Positions 50,179 to 58,886 of a stretch of DNA of 64,000 bases are shown here, one piece after another. The position numbers and the translations under genes were made by a program. The first letter of the stretch is position 1. Every line of letters begins with the position of its first letter. The DNA is from Bdellovibrio bacteriovorus str. Tiberius. GTDB taxonomy: Bacteria; Bdellovibrionota; Bdellovibrionia; Bdellovibrionales; Bdellovibrionaceae. The stretch covers positions 1,550,001 to 1,614,000 of the forward strand of contig NC_019567.1 of the NCBI RefSeq assembly GCF_000317895.1, given 5' to 3'. Below the pieces are notes generated by a model. The model was not told where the DNA came from, ran no database searches, and was given only the letters and a program-made list of their open reading frames with translations.

Positions 50179-50934
50179 ATGAAAAGCCACAAAGTGCTTT
50201 TTGTTCTGACCAGTACCGAGCAGCTTGGCGATACCGGCCATCACACGGGCGCTTATCTTTCTGAAATCACCCATCCTTACGATGAATTTGTGCGTGCAGG
50301 ATATGACGTCGACATGATCAGTCCACTGGGGGGAAAAGTGCCCCTGGACGGAGTGAAAATGGACGATCCCCTGAATGCCACGTGGATGAATGATGAAGAG
50401 TTTTTATCCAAGGTGGAAGGCACAGTTAAACCCTGGCAGGTTTCAGGTCGCGATTATTGCGCGATCTTTTTTGCCGGCGGGCACGGGACGATGTTTGATT
50501 TTCCCGAAAATCTGCAATTGCAAAAACTGACTTCTGAAATCTATGAAAACAATGGCGTGGTCGGAGCTGTTTGCCATGGCCCGGCGGCCCTGGTGAATGT
50601 GCGTCTTTCAGATGGCCAGTATCTGGTGAAAGGCCACGAGGTTTCCAGTTTCACCAATGAAGAAGAAGAATTCGTCGGTATGGAAAAGTCCGTGCCGTTT
50701 TTACTGCAGACACGTTTGCAGGAACGGGGCGCGCATCATACGTCTTCGCCGAAGTTTGCCGGGCACGTGGTGAAAAGCGGCCGTCTGGTGACCGGGCAAA
50801 ACCCCGCGTCGGCGGCCGGCGTCGGCAAAGCGATGGTGGAGGTTCTGGAATTCATCGAAGAGGGGCGCATCGTGCCAGAGCAAAACTGGTGTGAATGGCA
50901 TGAACCACAGCAGCACCAGCGAGGTGCTTTGTGA
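50179..50934 (+). CDS. DJ-1/PfpI-superfamily protein, Hsp31-like (possible glyoxalase III)
   Basis: A 251-residue class I glutamine-amidotransferase-like protein. The nucleophile elbow is AVCHGPAAL with the reactive Cys, preceded by FFAGGHGTMFD, and the acidic partner is in YLSEITHPYDEF. This pattern is that of the larger Hsp31/YDR533c-type members, which have glyoxalase III or chaperone activity against methylglyoxal. An AAGGAGG ribosome site lies upstream. The stop overlaps the following sigma54 activator by 4 bases (GTGA), so both are made together, an unusual pairing. Confidence 0.88.
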   Translation: MKSHKVLFVLTSTEQLGDTGHHTGAYLSEITHPYDEFVRAGYDVDMISPLGGKVPLDGVKMDDPLNATWMNDEEFLSKVEGTVKPWQVSGRDYCAIFFAGGHGTMFDFPENLQLQKLTSEIYENNGVVGAVCHGPAALVNVRLSDGQYLVKGHEVSSFTNEEEEFVGMEKSVPFLLQTRLQERGAHHTSSPKFAGHVVKSGRLVTGQNPASAAGVGKAMVEVLEFIEEGRIVPEQNWCEWHEPQQHQRGAL

Positions 50935-51887
50935 CGGCCGATTCACGCATCATTGCCAAAAGCCCCCGGTTTCTGGAAGTGCTGGATCTGGCCCGTCTGG
51001 TGGCTGCCAGTTCCGCCAATGTGCTGATCACGGGGGAAAGTGGCACGGGCAAAGAAGTCATCGCCCGGCTTATCCACGATCAAAGTGCCAGGCAGCGCAA
51101 AACCTTTGTGCCCATCAACTGCTCGGCCATTCCAGAACCTTTGTTAGAGTCTGAACTTTTCGGTTATGCCCGTGGCGCTTTCACCGGCGCGATGAATGCC
51201 CGTCAGGGCCTTTTTGAAGAGGCCGACGGCGGGACGTTATTTTTGGACGAGATCGGCGATCTGGATCTGCACCTGCAGGCCAAGCTTTTGCGAGTGCTGC
51301 AGGAAAAGAAGGTCAAACGGGTCGGGGAAAATCATTACCGGCCTTTGAATCTGCGAATTGTGGCCGCGACTCATAACGATCTTGAAGGCGACGTGCAGGA
51401 CAAGCGCTTTCGCGAGGATCTTTATTTTCGTCTGAAAGTGGTGTCGATCAAGATTCCGCCACTGCGGGAGCGCAGCGAGGACATTTTACCCCTGGCGCAT
51501 TATTTCCTGGATAAATTCACACGACGTTATCAGATGCCCGAAAAAAAATGGGGTCGCGATGTGGAAGAGTTTCTGCTGACTCGTCCTTGGATGGGAAATG
51601 TGCGAGAACTGGAAAACACCATCGAACGTGCCGTGGTGTTAAGCCCTGCCGGTTTGATTTCATTGAAAGTGCTGCAGGATGATTTACAGGTCCGTGAATG
51701 CAGTCTGGATCAGATTTTTGAAAAGCTTTATCAGGCTCAAGGCCGCTTTCTTTCTTTAGAAGAACTCAGCAAAGCCTATATTGAGTTTGTTCTTAAAACG
51801 AATCGGGGAGCCCGTGAAAAAAGCTCCCGCGATTTGGGAATAGACCGTAAGACGCTGTACCGTAAAACCCACGCGCCTCTTCAGTGA
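50931..51887 (+). CDS. Sigma54-dependent transcription activator without a sensor domain
   Basis: A 318-residue bacterial enhancer-binding protein consisting of only the AAA+ module and a DNA-binding end. It starts with GTG 50931 and enters the AAA+ domain at once ([20 protein letters not shown]). Motifs: Walker [15 protein letters not shown] in [21 protein letters not shown] and [13 protein letters not shown]. The C-terminus has a short Fis-type helix-turn-helix ([13 protein letters not shown]). Lacking any receiver, GAF or PAS domain, it resembles PspF-type activators and could be controlled by a partner protein. The co-translated DJ-1/PfpI protein is a candidate. Convergent with the next gene, sharing 7 bases. 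Confidence 0.9.
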   Translation: MTADSRIIAKSPRFLEVLDLARLVAASSANVLITGESGTGKEVIARLIHDQSARQRKTFVPINCSAIPEPLLESELFGYARGAFTGAMNARQGLFEEADGGTLFLDEIGDLDLHLQAKLLRVLQEKKVKRVGENHYRPLNLRIVAATHNDLEGDVQDKRFREDLYFRLKVVSIKIPPLRERSEDILPLAHYFLDKFTRRYQMPEKKWGRDVEEFLLTRPWMGNVRELENTIERAVVLSPAGLISLKVLQDDLQVRECSLDQIFEKLYQAQGRFLSLEELSKAYIEFVLKTNRGAREKSSRDLGIDRKTLYRKTHAPLQ

Positions 51888-52447
51888 AGATTTGCTGACG
51901 GGCGCTCGGCTTCGGCGCGGGCACGGTGCAGTTCGCCTTCGGTGCTGGCTTCGGGCGTTGGTGATGGACTGCTGGTGCCGCGCTGGGCGCGACGCAGTTC
52001 ACGCTCCCGGACAAAATCCATGACCAGGGCCGACAAGGCCGATTCCAAAGATCCTGCGTGCAGTTCCTGCTGGCGCTTGAATTCAGCTTCCGCAGCGTCA
52101 CGGCGTCGATCTGCGGCACGCACTCCCGGCCAGGCAAAGAAGTAAACATAGCTTAAACCGCCGACAGCAATGGCCGTCAGACACAGGCTTGTGATTAAGG
52201 TGGAGTTCCAGAAGATTGCGCCTGTGCGGTCGTATTGACCGGTGGCTTCGGTGATAAACATGAAAACACCGCCACAGACAAAGGCGATGGCACCCAGGCC
52301 GGTCATGGACAGAAAAACTGCCGTGCGGCTGCGGATGGTGATGGCATCGTAAATTTCCAGTGCGCTGTCTTTCAGGCTGCGACGGGGCTTATGGCTGCCT
52401 TTGCCAAAGTTCATGATGAAAGGAAGTATAAATCCTAACCACTTCAT
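51881..52447 (-). CDS. Two-helix membrane protein of unknown function
   Basis: A 188-residue protein from ATG 52447, with GGAG 6 bases upstream; a further in-frame start 7 codons up is unlikely. Two transmembrane helices lie at about 45-68 (TGLGAIAFVCGGVFMFI) and 80-105 (LITSLCLTAIAVGGLSYVYFF). The remainder is a cytoplasmic Arg/Glu-rich helix (RRRDAAEAEFKRQQELHAGS) ending in a Ser/Pro/Glu tail. It resembles small phage-holin-superfamily or YqjK-like envelope proteins, but I cannot assign it. It follows the DUF883 gene on the same strand, behind a terminator. Confidence 0.65.
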   Translation of the reverse strand: MKWLGFILPFIMNFGKGSHKPRRSLKDSALEIYDAITIRSRTAVFLSMTGLGAIAFVCGGVFMFITEATGQYDRTGAIFWNSTLITSLCLTAIAVGGLSYVYFFAWPGVRAADRRRDAAEAEFKRQQELHAGSLESALSALVMDFVRERELRRAQRGTSSPSPTPEASTEGELHRARAEAERPSANLH

Positions 52448-52463
52448 AGCATTCTCCTGGGTG

Positions 52464-52490
52464 AACAAAAAGGCCCCTTGCGGGGCCTTT
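52464..52490 (-). terminator. Intrinsic terminator of the DUF883 gene
   Basis: On the minus strand AAAGGCCCC, loop GCAA, GGGGCCTTT followed by TTG: a perfect 9-bp stem with a short U-tract. It lies 7 bases after the DUF883 stop and just before the ribosome site of the next minus-strand gene, so some read-through may supply that gene. Confidence 0.75.
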
Positions 52491-52496
52491 CCGATT

Positions 52497-52727
52497 TTAG
52501 TGTTTGCGGTTGATCAGGGCTCCGGCCACAAAGCCTACTGCGGCGGCTCCGAGGATGGCATAGAAAGGATGGGCCTTCACAAGGTCCTCAGAAGCCTCCA
52601 CACCTTCTTTCACTCTGGATTCAACGGCATGATAGCGATCGCTCCATGCGCTTTTTTCAAGCTCCTGAGCCACGTTTTCTTTGATGTCGCCCATTTTCTT
52701 TCTGAATTCGCCTGTAGTAGCTTCCAT
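52497..52727 (-). CDS. DUF883 (ElaB/YqjD-like) ribosome- or membrane-anchored protein
   Basis: A 76-residue protein from ATG 52727 with AAGGAG upstream. The first 45 residues form an amphipathic helix with Lys and Glu (EFRKKMGDIKENVAQELE); the C-terminal 25 form a membrane helix, HPFYAILGAAAVGFVAGALI, followed by NRKH. This helix-then-anchor layout is the DUF883 family, whose E. coli members ElaB and YqjD sit in the inner membrane and are induced in stationary phase. It is divergent from the exported Ppx/GppA gene with 180 bases between. Confidence 0.82.
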   Translation of the reverse strand: MEATTGEFRKKMGDIKENVAQELEKSAWSDRYHAVESRVKEGVEASEDLVKAHPFYAILGAAAVGFVAGALINRKH

Positions 52728-52907
52728 GGCATTTCTCCTTTGTCTCATGGTTAATAGTACGAGCAATGCAACTCAAAGTAAGACGGTAGCAGCATTGGTG
52801 CCATACTCAGCTTCAAAGAGCTGGCAGTACACCGACTTTCAGAGGCAAATAGTCCCCGCTGGACTGGAAACTTGCCCCGCACCCGGTCTTTGCGTTAGCA
52901 TGACGGC

Positions 52908-53897
52908 ATGATTAAAACCTTCGTACTTGTTTCTGTTTTTTCTGCAATCGCGTATGCGAATCCCTGTCATGAAAACCGCGCTGCCCTGGATCTGGGCTCT
53001 GGCACCACCAAAGCCTATGTGGCGACAGTCGACACCTGTGAAAAGAAAATCGTGAAGGTGCTTTTCGAGGACCGTTTGCCACTGGCATTCAATGAAGCTC
53101 TTGAAAAATCCCCGACCAAAGAAATACCCGCAGCCACCATTCAGGAATACACACCACGGATTGAACTGCTGCTGCAGAAAGTGAAAACCTACAACGTCAA
53201 ACGCATCAATGCGGTGGCGACCTCGGTATTCCGAGTGGCGAAAAATGGACAGGCCGTCGCCAGGGGTATTTCCAAAAAACTTGAAATCCCGGTGGAAGTC
53301 ATCAGTCAGGAACAGGAGGCTGAACTGGGTTACTGGTCAGCTTTGGCGCAGCGGAGAATCACCGACACCAGCAATCTGATCGTGTGGGATATCGGCGGGG
53401 GCTCGATGCAGATGTATTCCCGGGAAAAAGGCAAAGTGCACATCTTTGAAGGAAATCTGGCGTCGGTGACTTTCAAGAATCAGATTCTGCAAGTGCTGCA
53501 GTTTAAAGATCCCAAAAAAGAATCTTCGCCGAATCCATTCGCCCGGCAGCGCGAGGCCGCCTTGCAGCTGGCAAAAAATCATGCCTATCTGAATGTGCCT
53601 GCTTATTTCAAAGCCAAAGCACCCACTGCTCGCTGGGTCGGTGTGGGTGGTGTGATTTCCATGTCCGTGCAAAAACAGGTGCAGGCGGGGGGATCTGAAT
53701 TCACCCAAAGTGCTTTGGAAGAAACTTTGAAAAACAGATCCCAGCTGAAAGATTCTGAAATTGAAAGCGAATACCGCATTTCTGATATTTCAAATCTGGC
53801 ACTGGTGCTGGGTTATATGAAAGCACTGAAGATCGAAAAGGTCGAAACAGCCCAGGCCTCATTGGGCCAGGGCCTGATCTTTAAGAGTTTAAAATAG
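52908..53897 (+). CDS. Exported Ppx/GppA-family phosphatase homologue
   Basis: A 329-residue protein with a clear signal peptide (MIKTFVLVSVFSAIAYA before NPCHENR). The mature part is a Ppx/GppA ASKHA-fold phosphatase: phosphate-1 loop ALDLGSGTTKAYV, ATSVFRVAKNGQA, ISQEQEAELGYWSAL with the general-base Glu region, and phosphate-2 loop VWDIGGGSMQMYS. Known Ppx and GppA enzymes are cytoplasmic and degrade polyphosphate or pppGpp. An exported version would act on extracytoplasmic phosphoanhydrides, or have another role. It lacks the long C-terminal HD domain of E. coli Ppx. Its 3' end overlaps the baeRF3 gene by 17 bases. Confidence 0.85.
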   Translation: MIKTFVLVSVFSAIAYANPCHENRAALDLGSGTTKAYVATVDTCEKKIVKVLFEDRLPLAFNEALEKSPTKEIPAATIQEYTPRIELLLQKVKTYNVKRINAVATSVFRVAKNGQAVARGISKKLEIPVEVISQEQEAELGYWSALAQRRITDTSNLIVWDIGGGSMQMYSREKGKVHIFEGNLASVTFKNQILQVLQFKDPKKESSPNPFARQREAALQLAKNHAYLNVPAYFKAKAPTARWVGVGGVISMSVQKQVQAGGSEFTQSALEETLKNRSQLKDSEIESEYRISDISNLALVLGYMKALKIEKVETAQASLGQGLIFKSLK

Positions 53898-55011
53898 CCG
53901 CCGCAGGCGACGGGCTGGGCATGTCCTCTTTGGACAGCACCACGACTTCGCCCCCGTGGCGGATCACTTCACAGGCGATGTCATCCAGAATGTCGTCATC
54001 CTTGGCATTGATTTGTTTTTCGTGGAAGGTGATCTGACCGCTTTTGCGGTGCAGTTCACCCCAGATCTCGCTGTTGTTCTGTAAAAACAGCGTGCGCACA
54101 TTCCCGTTGATGGCGGCGCGGCTGATCTTCACCAGATCGTCGATGACTTTTTTCTGATGATTCATTTTTTCCAGTTCATACGCGGACAGATTGCGCTGTT
54201 GCGCCAGTTCCTTTTTGACGTGAACCTGGGCCTGGTGAATCAGGGATTCCATGCGTGGCGCGGTTTTGGACGGATCCAACTTAAAGAACACGGCAGTGGG
54301 GTGCAGGGTGACCTCTTTGTAGGTGTGAAACAGATTTTCGCTGGCAAACACAAACAAGGGCACCTGTTTGTAACCCGGCTCCTTGCTGATTTTGGCTTCG
54401 ATCCAACGCAAGAACAGCTTTACGCCTGATTTTTTCTTGCACTGATTGTCGTCAAGGCCCCGGCCGCGCATATGGCTTTTCAGGTGGGGGATCTGCGAGG
54501 TTTCGGTTTCATCCAGATGTTTCCAGTGAATGCTGTTGCTGTGCTGCCCCTGATGGAAAAGAAAATTATGAATTTCAGTGCCGCTGCCGCCATCACAATG
54601 AGTCAGTACGGCCTCCAGCGGAGTCAGAGTCAGAATGTGATAGCTGCTTTCACCCTGCAGGTCTTCAAGCAAAGGTTTCAGGTGGAAACTTTCAGCCACC
54701 ACCACTTTGGACGGGACGGTGTGAGCGGCCATATAGAAACCCCGCCAATGTTTGTTCACAAAGATAGCCATACCAAAATCGGAGCGTTGCAGATGCTCGG
54801 CGGGATTGAAAGTATACAGGGAATCCAGCAGGGCTTTTTTCTCGCCATTTTTGGCGTCCAAAGAAAGCAGATGAGCCGCTCGTCGCACCAGTGTTTCGTA
54901 TTCTAAAAGCAGAGTCTTATCAGGCATGCCGGGGATGTAAATCGAAATACACGGACCCTCATTCACAGAGGTCAGCATCAATAAATCATCGTGGGTGAGT
55001 TTTTCAAGCAT
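53881..55011 (-). CDS. Bacterial release-factor-like protein (baeRF family 3 type)
   Basis: A 376-residue protein starting at ATG 55011 with AGGAG 5 bases upstream; the longer frame adds 35 residues from the promoter region. It has the baeRF pattern: N-terminal LTHDDLLMLTSVNEGPCISIYIP, a middle domain with MAIFVNKHWRGFYM, and a C-terminal L7Ae-like part (VRTLFLQNNSEIWGEL, ILDDIACEVIRHGGEVVVLS). Bacterial archaeo-eukaryotic release factor homologues are proposed to act in ribosome rescue or antiphage responses; none is well characterised. Next to it, divergent, is a second smaller relative. The family number is my best match from memory. Confidence 0.72.
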   Translation of the reverse strand: MLEKLTHDDLLMLTSVNEGPCISIYIPGMPDKTLLLEYETLVRRAAHLLSLDAKNGEKKALLDSLYTFNPAEHLQRSDFGMAIFVNKHWRGFYMAAHTVPSKVVVAESFHLKPLLEDLQGESSYHILTLTPLEAVLTHCDGGSGTEIHNFLFHQGQHSNSIHWKHLDETETSQIPHLKSHMRGRGLDDNQCKKKSGVKLFLRWIEAKISKEPGYKQVPLFVFASENLFHTYKEVTLHPTAVFFKLDPSKTAPRMESLIHQAQVHVKKELAQQRNLSAYELEKMNHQKKVIDDLVKISRAAINGNVRTLFLQNNSEIWGELHRKSGQITFHEKQINAKDDDILDDIACEVIRHGGEVVVLSKEDMPSPSPAAAILNS

Positions 55012-55175
55012 GGGAACTCCTGGGACGAAGAAGGGAATCTCTCTATAATCTGCGCTTTTGAGAGTGAACTCAAAGTGTCTTGTGACAGTCCAGTGTGATG
55101 GGTCAGCTTGTGACACACAGGTGCCAGCCTTATAGTGAAAGAAGAATCCTCAACTTCCAAGAAAAGAGGACAGTC

Positions 55176-55634
55176 ATGAAAACATGGATTGTAGTCGTCA
55201 ATCGAGTTGAAGCAAAAGTTTTTGAAAGCGACGGTAAAGGACACAAAGGGGATGTGAAGTTCGTCCAAAAGCTTGAAAATCCCCGCGGACGTCTGAAATC
55301 TCAGGACATCAATGCGGATAAGCCGGGATTTTCTCCGGGTGTGGCAGGGCATGGGGGCACCAAAGAAAAAGCCCAGTCACCGACGGACCGTGTGTCTCAG
55401 ATGTTTGCAAAAAGGGTTTCTGATTATCTGGAAGAGGCCCGTCACGCGAACTCTTTTGATGAAGTTGTGCTGATTGCAGCGCCGCAGTTTCTGGGACGCA
55501 TGCGAAGCATGTTCAGTGGACCTTTAAAAGAAGTGGTATCCATGGAAATCCCGAAAGATCTGGGCCCGGCCGTCACCGGACCGGATTTGCGGGACAGATT
55601 ATGGCCTGCTCCGGAGGTGCGACATGAACTCTGA
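55176..55634 (+). CDS. Host-attachment-protein family (short baeRF-like protein)
   Basis: A 152-residue protein from ATG 55176 with AGAGGA upstream. It matches the 'protein required for attachment to host cells' family: start TWIVVVNRVEAKVFES, then RLKSQDINADKPGF, GGTKEKAQSPTDRVSQMFAKRV, and VVLIAAPQFLGRMRSMFSG near the end. The family name comes from plant-associated bacteria, but the fold relates to the L7Ae/eRF1-like group. It shares a 164-base promoter region with the divergent baeRF3-type gene, which strongly suggests a common function. Its 3' end overlaps the small membrane protein gene by 11 bases. Confidence 0.82.
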   Translation: MKTWIVVVNRVEAKVFESDGKGHKGDVKFVQKLENPRGRLKSQDINADKPGFSPGVAGHGGTKEKAQSPTDRVSQMFAKRVSDYLEEARHANSFDEVVLIAAPQFLGRMRSMFSGPLKEVVSMEIPKDLGPAVTGPDLRDRLWPAPEVRHEL

Positions 55635-55749
55635 CTTTAAAAAACCGATACAGAATCAGCGCGGTAAGCTGGGTTGGATCTTCCTTTGGTTGGTCGGTAT
55701 CCCAGTTCCCATTCTGCTGATTCTGTTCCTGATTCGAGGTTGCACTTAA
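55624..55749 (+). CDS. 41-residue single-pass membrane protein
   Basis: A short gene starting at ATG 55624, overlapping the end of the host-attachment gene by 11 bases, with a good ribosome site (GGAGG 6 bases upstream). The product has a charged N-terminus (MNSDFKKPIQNQRGK), one transmembrane helix (about LGWIFLWLVGIP and ILLILFLI) and a C-terminal RGCT. It ends 4 bases inside the convergent ABC transporter gene. I do not recognise a family. Overlap and ribosome site make translation likely. Confidence 0.65.
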   Translation: MNSDFKKPIQNQRGKLGWIFLWLVGIPVPILLILFLIRGCT

Positions 55750-57509
55750 AGTGGGGCATTCCAAAGCTGGAAGTACATCTTGCGGCTTTGCAGAAGCTCT
55801 TGATGTGTGCCGCTTTCCACTACGCCACCCTGGGCGACAACATAGATGTTGTCCGCCTGAGTGACGGTGGACAGGCGGTGCGCAATCACGATGGTCGTGC
55901 GACCTTTGGTGGCTTCGGCCAAAGAGGCCTGAATCACCGCTTCGGTTTCATTGTCCACTGCGGAAGTGGCTTCATCCAAAATCAAAACCGGCGGGTTTTT
56001 CAAAATCACCCGGGCAATTGAAATGCGCTGGCGCTGGCCGCCGGACAGTTTCTGCCCGCGTTCACCAATCACCGTGTCCAGTCCTTCCGGAAGTTTTTCG
56101 ATAAATTCCATTGCATGGGCTTTGCGTGCGGCATCCAGAACAGCTTCACGAGTGGCACCCGGGCTGCCATAGGCGATATTGTCATAAATGCTTCCGTGGA
56201 ACAGGAACACGTCCTGACTGACCAGACCGATCTGGGAACGCAGATCTTTTGGATCACAGTCGGCAGTGTTCTGACCACCGAACAGAATTTTTCCTGCCGA
56301 CGGTTTATAGAACCCCAAAAGCAGTTTTGTGACAGTGGATTTACCAGAACCCGTAGGGCCGACAATCGCCACGGTTTTTCCTGCTGGCACCTGGATATTG
56401 ACGTTATTCAATACCGGCACGCCATTGCTGTATGCAAAATCAAGATCAGAGAATTCAATGCCTTGGGCATGATCAAACTCCCGAACAGCTTTGGTGGATT
56501 CCAGATTCACTGGCGTTTTGATCAGATCCAAAACGCGGTCGGCAGAAGCCATGGCACGTTCAAACAAATCCACCGTGTCAGCCAGGCCCGTCAATGGCCA
56601 CAACAGACGCTGGGTCAGGAAGACCAGCACGCCATAGAATCCGACGTTCAAATCTCCGCGCAGGGCCATTTGTCCGCCCATAACGAAGGTGGCGATAAAG
56701 CCCATCAACACGGCCATACGAATCAAAGGATTGAAGGCCGAAGAGACTTTGATCGCCTCTTTGTTGGACTGAAGATAAGTCATACTGTCATTGGCAACTT
56801 TTTTGGATTCCAGCAACTCGGACGTGAAACTGCGAATGGTCGCCATGCCCGAAATATTGTTCGCCAGACGAGATCCGATCTGACCGGCTTTTTCACGCAC
56901 ATCCAAATACAAGGGCGCCGCGCGTTTTTGGAAATAGAAGGCACCCCACAAGATCACCGGAATCGGCAGGAAGGCAAAAATAGCGATACTTGGAGCCAGG
57001 ACAAAGAACACAGCGCCAATCAGTACTACGGACGTGAAGACTTGAATCAGACTGTTCATGCCGCCGTTAAGGAAGCGTTCCAATTGATTGATGTCATCAT
57101 TCAGGATGGAAACCAGGCCGCCGGTGCTGCGATCTTCAAAGAAGGACATGTCCAGTCTTTGCAGGTGATCATAGGCTTCGGTGCGGAATTCATGTTGCAA
57201 CGACTGGGCAAGTCCGCGCCATTTCAAAAGCAGCAGATATTCAAACAGGGATTCACACATCCAGATCAGCAAAGTCAGAACAGACAGCAAAATCAGCTGA
57301 TGTCCCGGGTCTTCCACGCCCCATTTTGCCAGAAAGGATTTTTCCTGATTGGCGACGACGTCAATCGCGATACCGATCAGAATTTCCGGCGCGATGTCGA
57401 AGGTTTTATTTAGAAACGAGAATAGACTTCCTAAATAGAAGTCACGACGGTGTTTCTTGGTGTAAGCAAAAAGGCGGGCGAAGGACGTAAATGATGAAGA
57501 GTGTGCCAT
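55746..57509 (-). CDS. ABC exporter, fused permease and ATPase (MsbA/MdlB-like)
   Basis: A 587-residue half-transporter. I start it at ATG 57509, which begins MAHSSSFTSFARLFAYTKKH, as in the family; an in-frame TTG 14 codons upstream is poor. Six transmembrane helices lie in residues 20-320, then the ATPase with Walker A GPTGSGKST, signature LSGGQRQRISIARV and Walker B ILDEATSAVDNET. A homodimer would export a lipid, drug or peptide; the substrate cannot be told from sequence. It lies 91 bases after udk on the same strand, so it could be the last gene of the pyrimidine operon or separate. Confidence 0.88.
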   Translation of the reverse strand: MAHSSSFTSFARLFAYTKKHRRDFYLGSLFSFLNKTFDIAPEILIGIAIDVVANQEKSFLAKWGVEDPGHQLILLSVLTLLIWMCESLFEYLLLLKWRGLAQSLQHEFRTEAYDHLQRLDMSFFEDRSTGGLVSILNDDINQLERFLNGGMNSLIQVFTSVVLIGAVFFVLAPSIAIFAFLPIPVILWGAFYFQKRAAPLYLDVREKAGQIGSRLANNISGMATIRSFTSELLESKKVANDSMTYLQSNKEAIKVSSAFNPLIRMAVLMGFIATFVMGGQMALRGDLNVGFYGVLVFLTQRLLWPLTGLADTVDLFERAMASADRVLDLIKTPVNLESTKAVREFDHAQGIEFSDLDFAYSNGVPVLNNVNIQVPAGKTVAIVGPTGSGKSTVTKLLLGFYKPSAGKILFGGQNTADCDPKDLRSQIGLVSQDVFLFHGSIYDNIAYGSPGATREAVLDAARKAHAMEFIEKLPEGLDTVIGERGQKLSGGQRQRISIARVILKNPPVLILDEATSAVDNETEAVIQASLAEATKGRTTIVIAHRLSTVTQADNIYVVAQGGVVESGTHQELLQSRKMYFQLWNAPL

Positions 57510-57600
57510 GGCGAATTGTCTACACCTGTCCGCACCCTTGGTCCATCTCAAAATGCCGTCATCGTCATAAGTGAAAGCTCAATGAATGACGGGCCCGCGA

Positions 57601-58224
57601 TTACCGTGCGGGCAGGGTGTTTTGCAAACGGTGCGAAATCTGTGAAAGTACCGCGTGATAGTCCCCTGAGTCCGTCACAATGGTTTGGGCATGCCTTTTA
57701 GAGGGTTCTACGAACTCGTCATGCATGGGTCTGACCTGAAGCTCGAACTGCCTTTTGACGCCTTCCGGGGTGCGCCCGCGTTCATGCACATCGCGGTGCA
57801 GACGGCGTTGAAAGCGCAGGTCTTCGGGGGTGTCAAAAAAGACGGCCTCGTCCAGCTCGGCTCGGACCTCGAGCGAGTGCAGGATCAAGATCCCATCGAC
57901 GATGATGACCTTTTTGGGGCTTTCCAGCAGGGTTTCGCGTTTACGCGAGTGGGTGACAAAATCATAAATCGGCACATGCAGGGGCTGGCCCATTTTAAGG
58001 GTCTGAAGGCCCCGTGCCAGCAGGGCAAAGTCCAGAGCGTGCGGGTGATCGAAGTTCACCGAGCCCCCATCACCATCAAAACGATCGGACTGGTCGATGT
58101 AGTAATTGTCCTGATAAAGAATGCTGCAGTTTTCAGAGCCCAGCATCTTTTGCAGTTCTTTGGCGAAGTATGTTTTGCCAGAGCCGCTGCCGCCAGCGAC
58201 TCCGATAATGTGGGGACGACTCAT
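57601..58224 (-). CDS. udk: Uridine kinase
   Basis: A 207-residue P-loop kinase: GVAGGSGSGKTYFAKEL, then ILYQDNYYIDQSD, NFDHPHALDF, PIYDFVTHSR and VDGILILHS, the uridine/cytidine kinase signature. It makes UMP from uridine, or CMP from cytidine, using ATP or GTP. It lies 5 bases after upp and ends in a stop codon located within a GCCCGC/GCGGGC hairpin. Together with upp it recovers pyrimidines, feeding either salvage or the URC pathway. Confidence 0.92.
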   Translation of the reverse strand: MSRPHIIGVAGGSGSGKTYFAKELQKMLGSENCSILYQDNYYIDQSDRFDGDGGSVNFDHPHALDFALLARGLQTLKMGQPLHVPIYDFVTHSRKRETLLESPKKVIIVDGILILHSLEVRAELDEAVFFDTPEDLRFQRRLHRDVHERGRTPEGVKRQFELQVRPMHDEFVEPSKRHAQTIVTDSGDYHAVLSQISHRLQNTLPAR

Positions 58225-58229
58225 AACAC

Positions 58230-58862
58230 CTACTTGGTTTGGAACAGACGGTCCCCGGCATCACCCAGGCCCGGCACCAGATAACCCATTTCATTCATCT
58301 CGGTTTCAATGTTGACCGTATAGACTTCAACATCCGGATGATAGTGATGAACTTTGTCCAGGCCCGTTTGGCTGGTCAGAATGCTGATAACTTTGATTTG
58401 ACCGACGCCATAGTTCTTAAGACGGTCAATTGCGGCAATCATGGTGTCGGCGGTGGCGATCAAAGGATCACACAATAGCACGTCCTTGCCTTTGATGTCC
58501 TGAGGCATCTTGAAATAGTATTCCACCGTGTTGTGGATGAATTTGTCGCGATAGATGCCGATAAATCCGGTGCTTGCAAATGGCAGCATGGAAAGGGCGC
58601 CATCCAGCATGCCATTTCCAGCACGCATGATGGAAACCACCACCGGCGCGCGCACAATGCGCTGAGCTTCGGTTTTGGCGATCGGGGTTTCAATGGCGAT
58701 CTTTTCCAGGTGCTGCCAGTCGCGCATGGCCTCGTAAACCAGAACTTTCGAGATTTCTTTGACGATCTCGCGGAAGTCCTGGGAATAGGTGTTTTTATCG
58801 CGCAGATAACCCAGCTTGTGACGAAGCAGGGGATGGTCGATGACTTTGACTTTTGAACTCAC
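58230..58862 (-). CDS. upp: Uracil phosphoribosyltransferase (Urc6-equivalent)
   Basis: A 210-residue enzyme joining uracil and PRPP to give UMP. Segments: VIDHPLLRHKLGYLRDKNT, VSIMRAGNGMLDG, GIYRDKFIHNTVEYYFKMP, the PRPP loop LLCDPLIATADTMIAAI and YLVPGLGDAGDRLF at the end. It lies 24 bases after the URC4 gene. In yeast and bacterial URC gene sets a uracil phosphoribosyltransferase (Urc6) is the entry enzyme, and position here suggests the same job. Confidence 0.95.
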   Translation of the reverse strand: MSSKVKVIDHPLLRHKLGYLRDKNTYSQDFREIVKEISKVLVYEAMRDWQHLEKIAIETPIAKTEAQRIVRAPVVVSIMRAGNGMLDGALSMLPFASTGFIGIYRDKFIHNTVEYYFKMPQDIKGKDVLLCDPLIATADTMIAAIDRLKNYGVGQIKVISILTSQTGLDKVHHYHPDVEVYTVNIETEMNEMGYLVPGLGDAGDRLFQTK

Positions 58863-58886
58863 AAAATACTCCTTAAAAAATAAACC

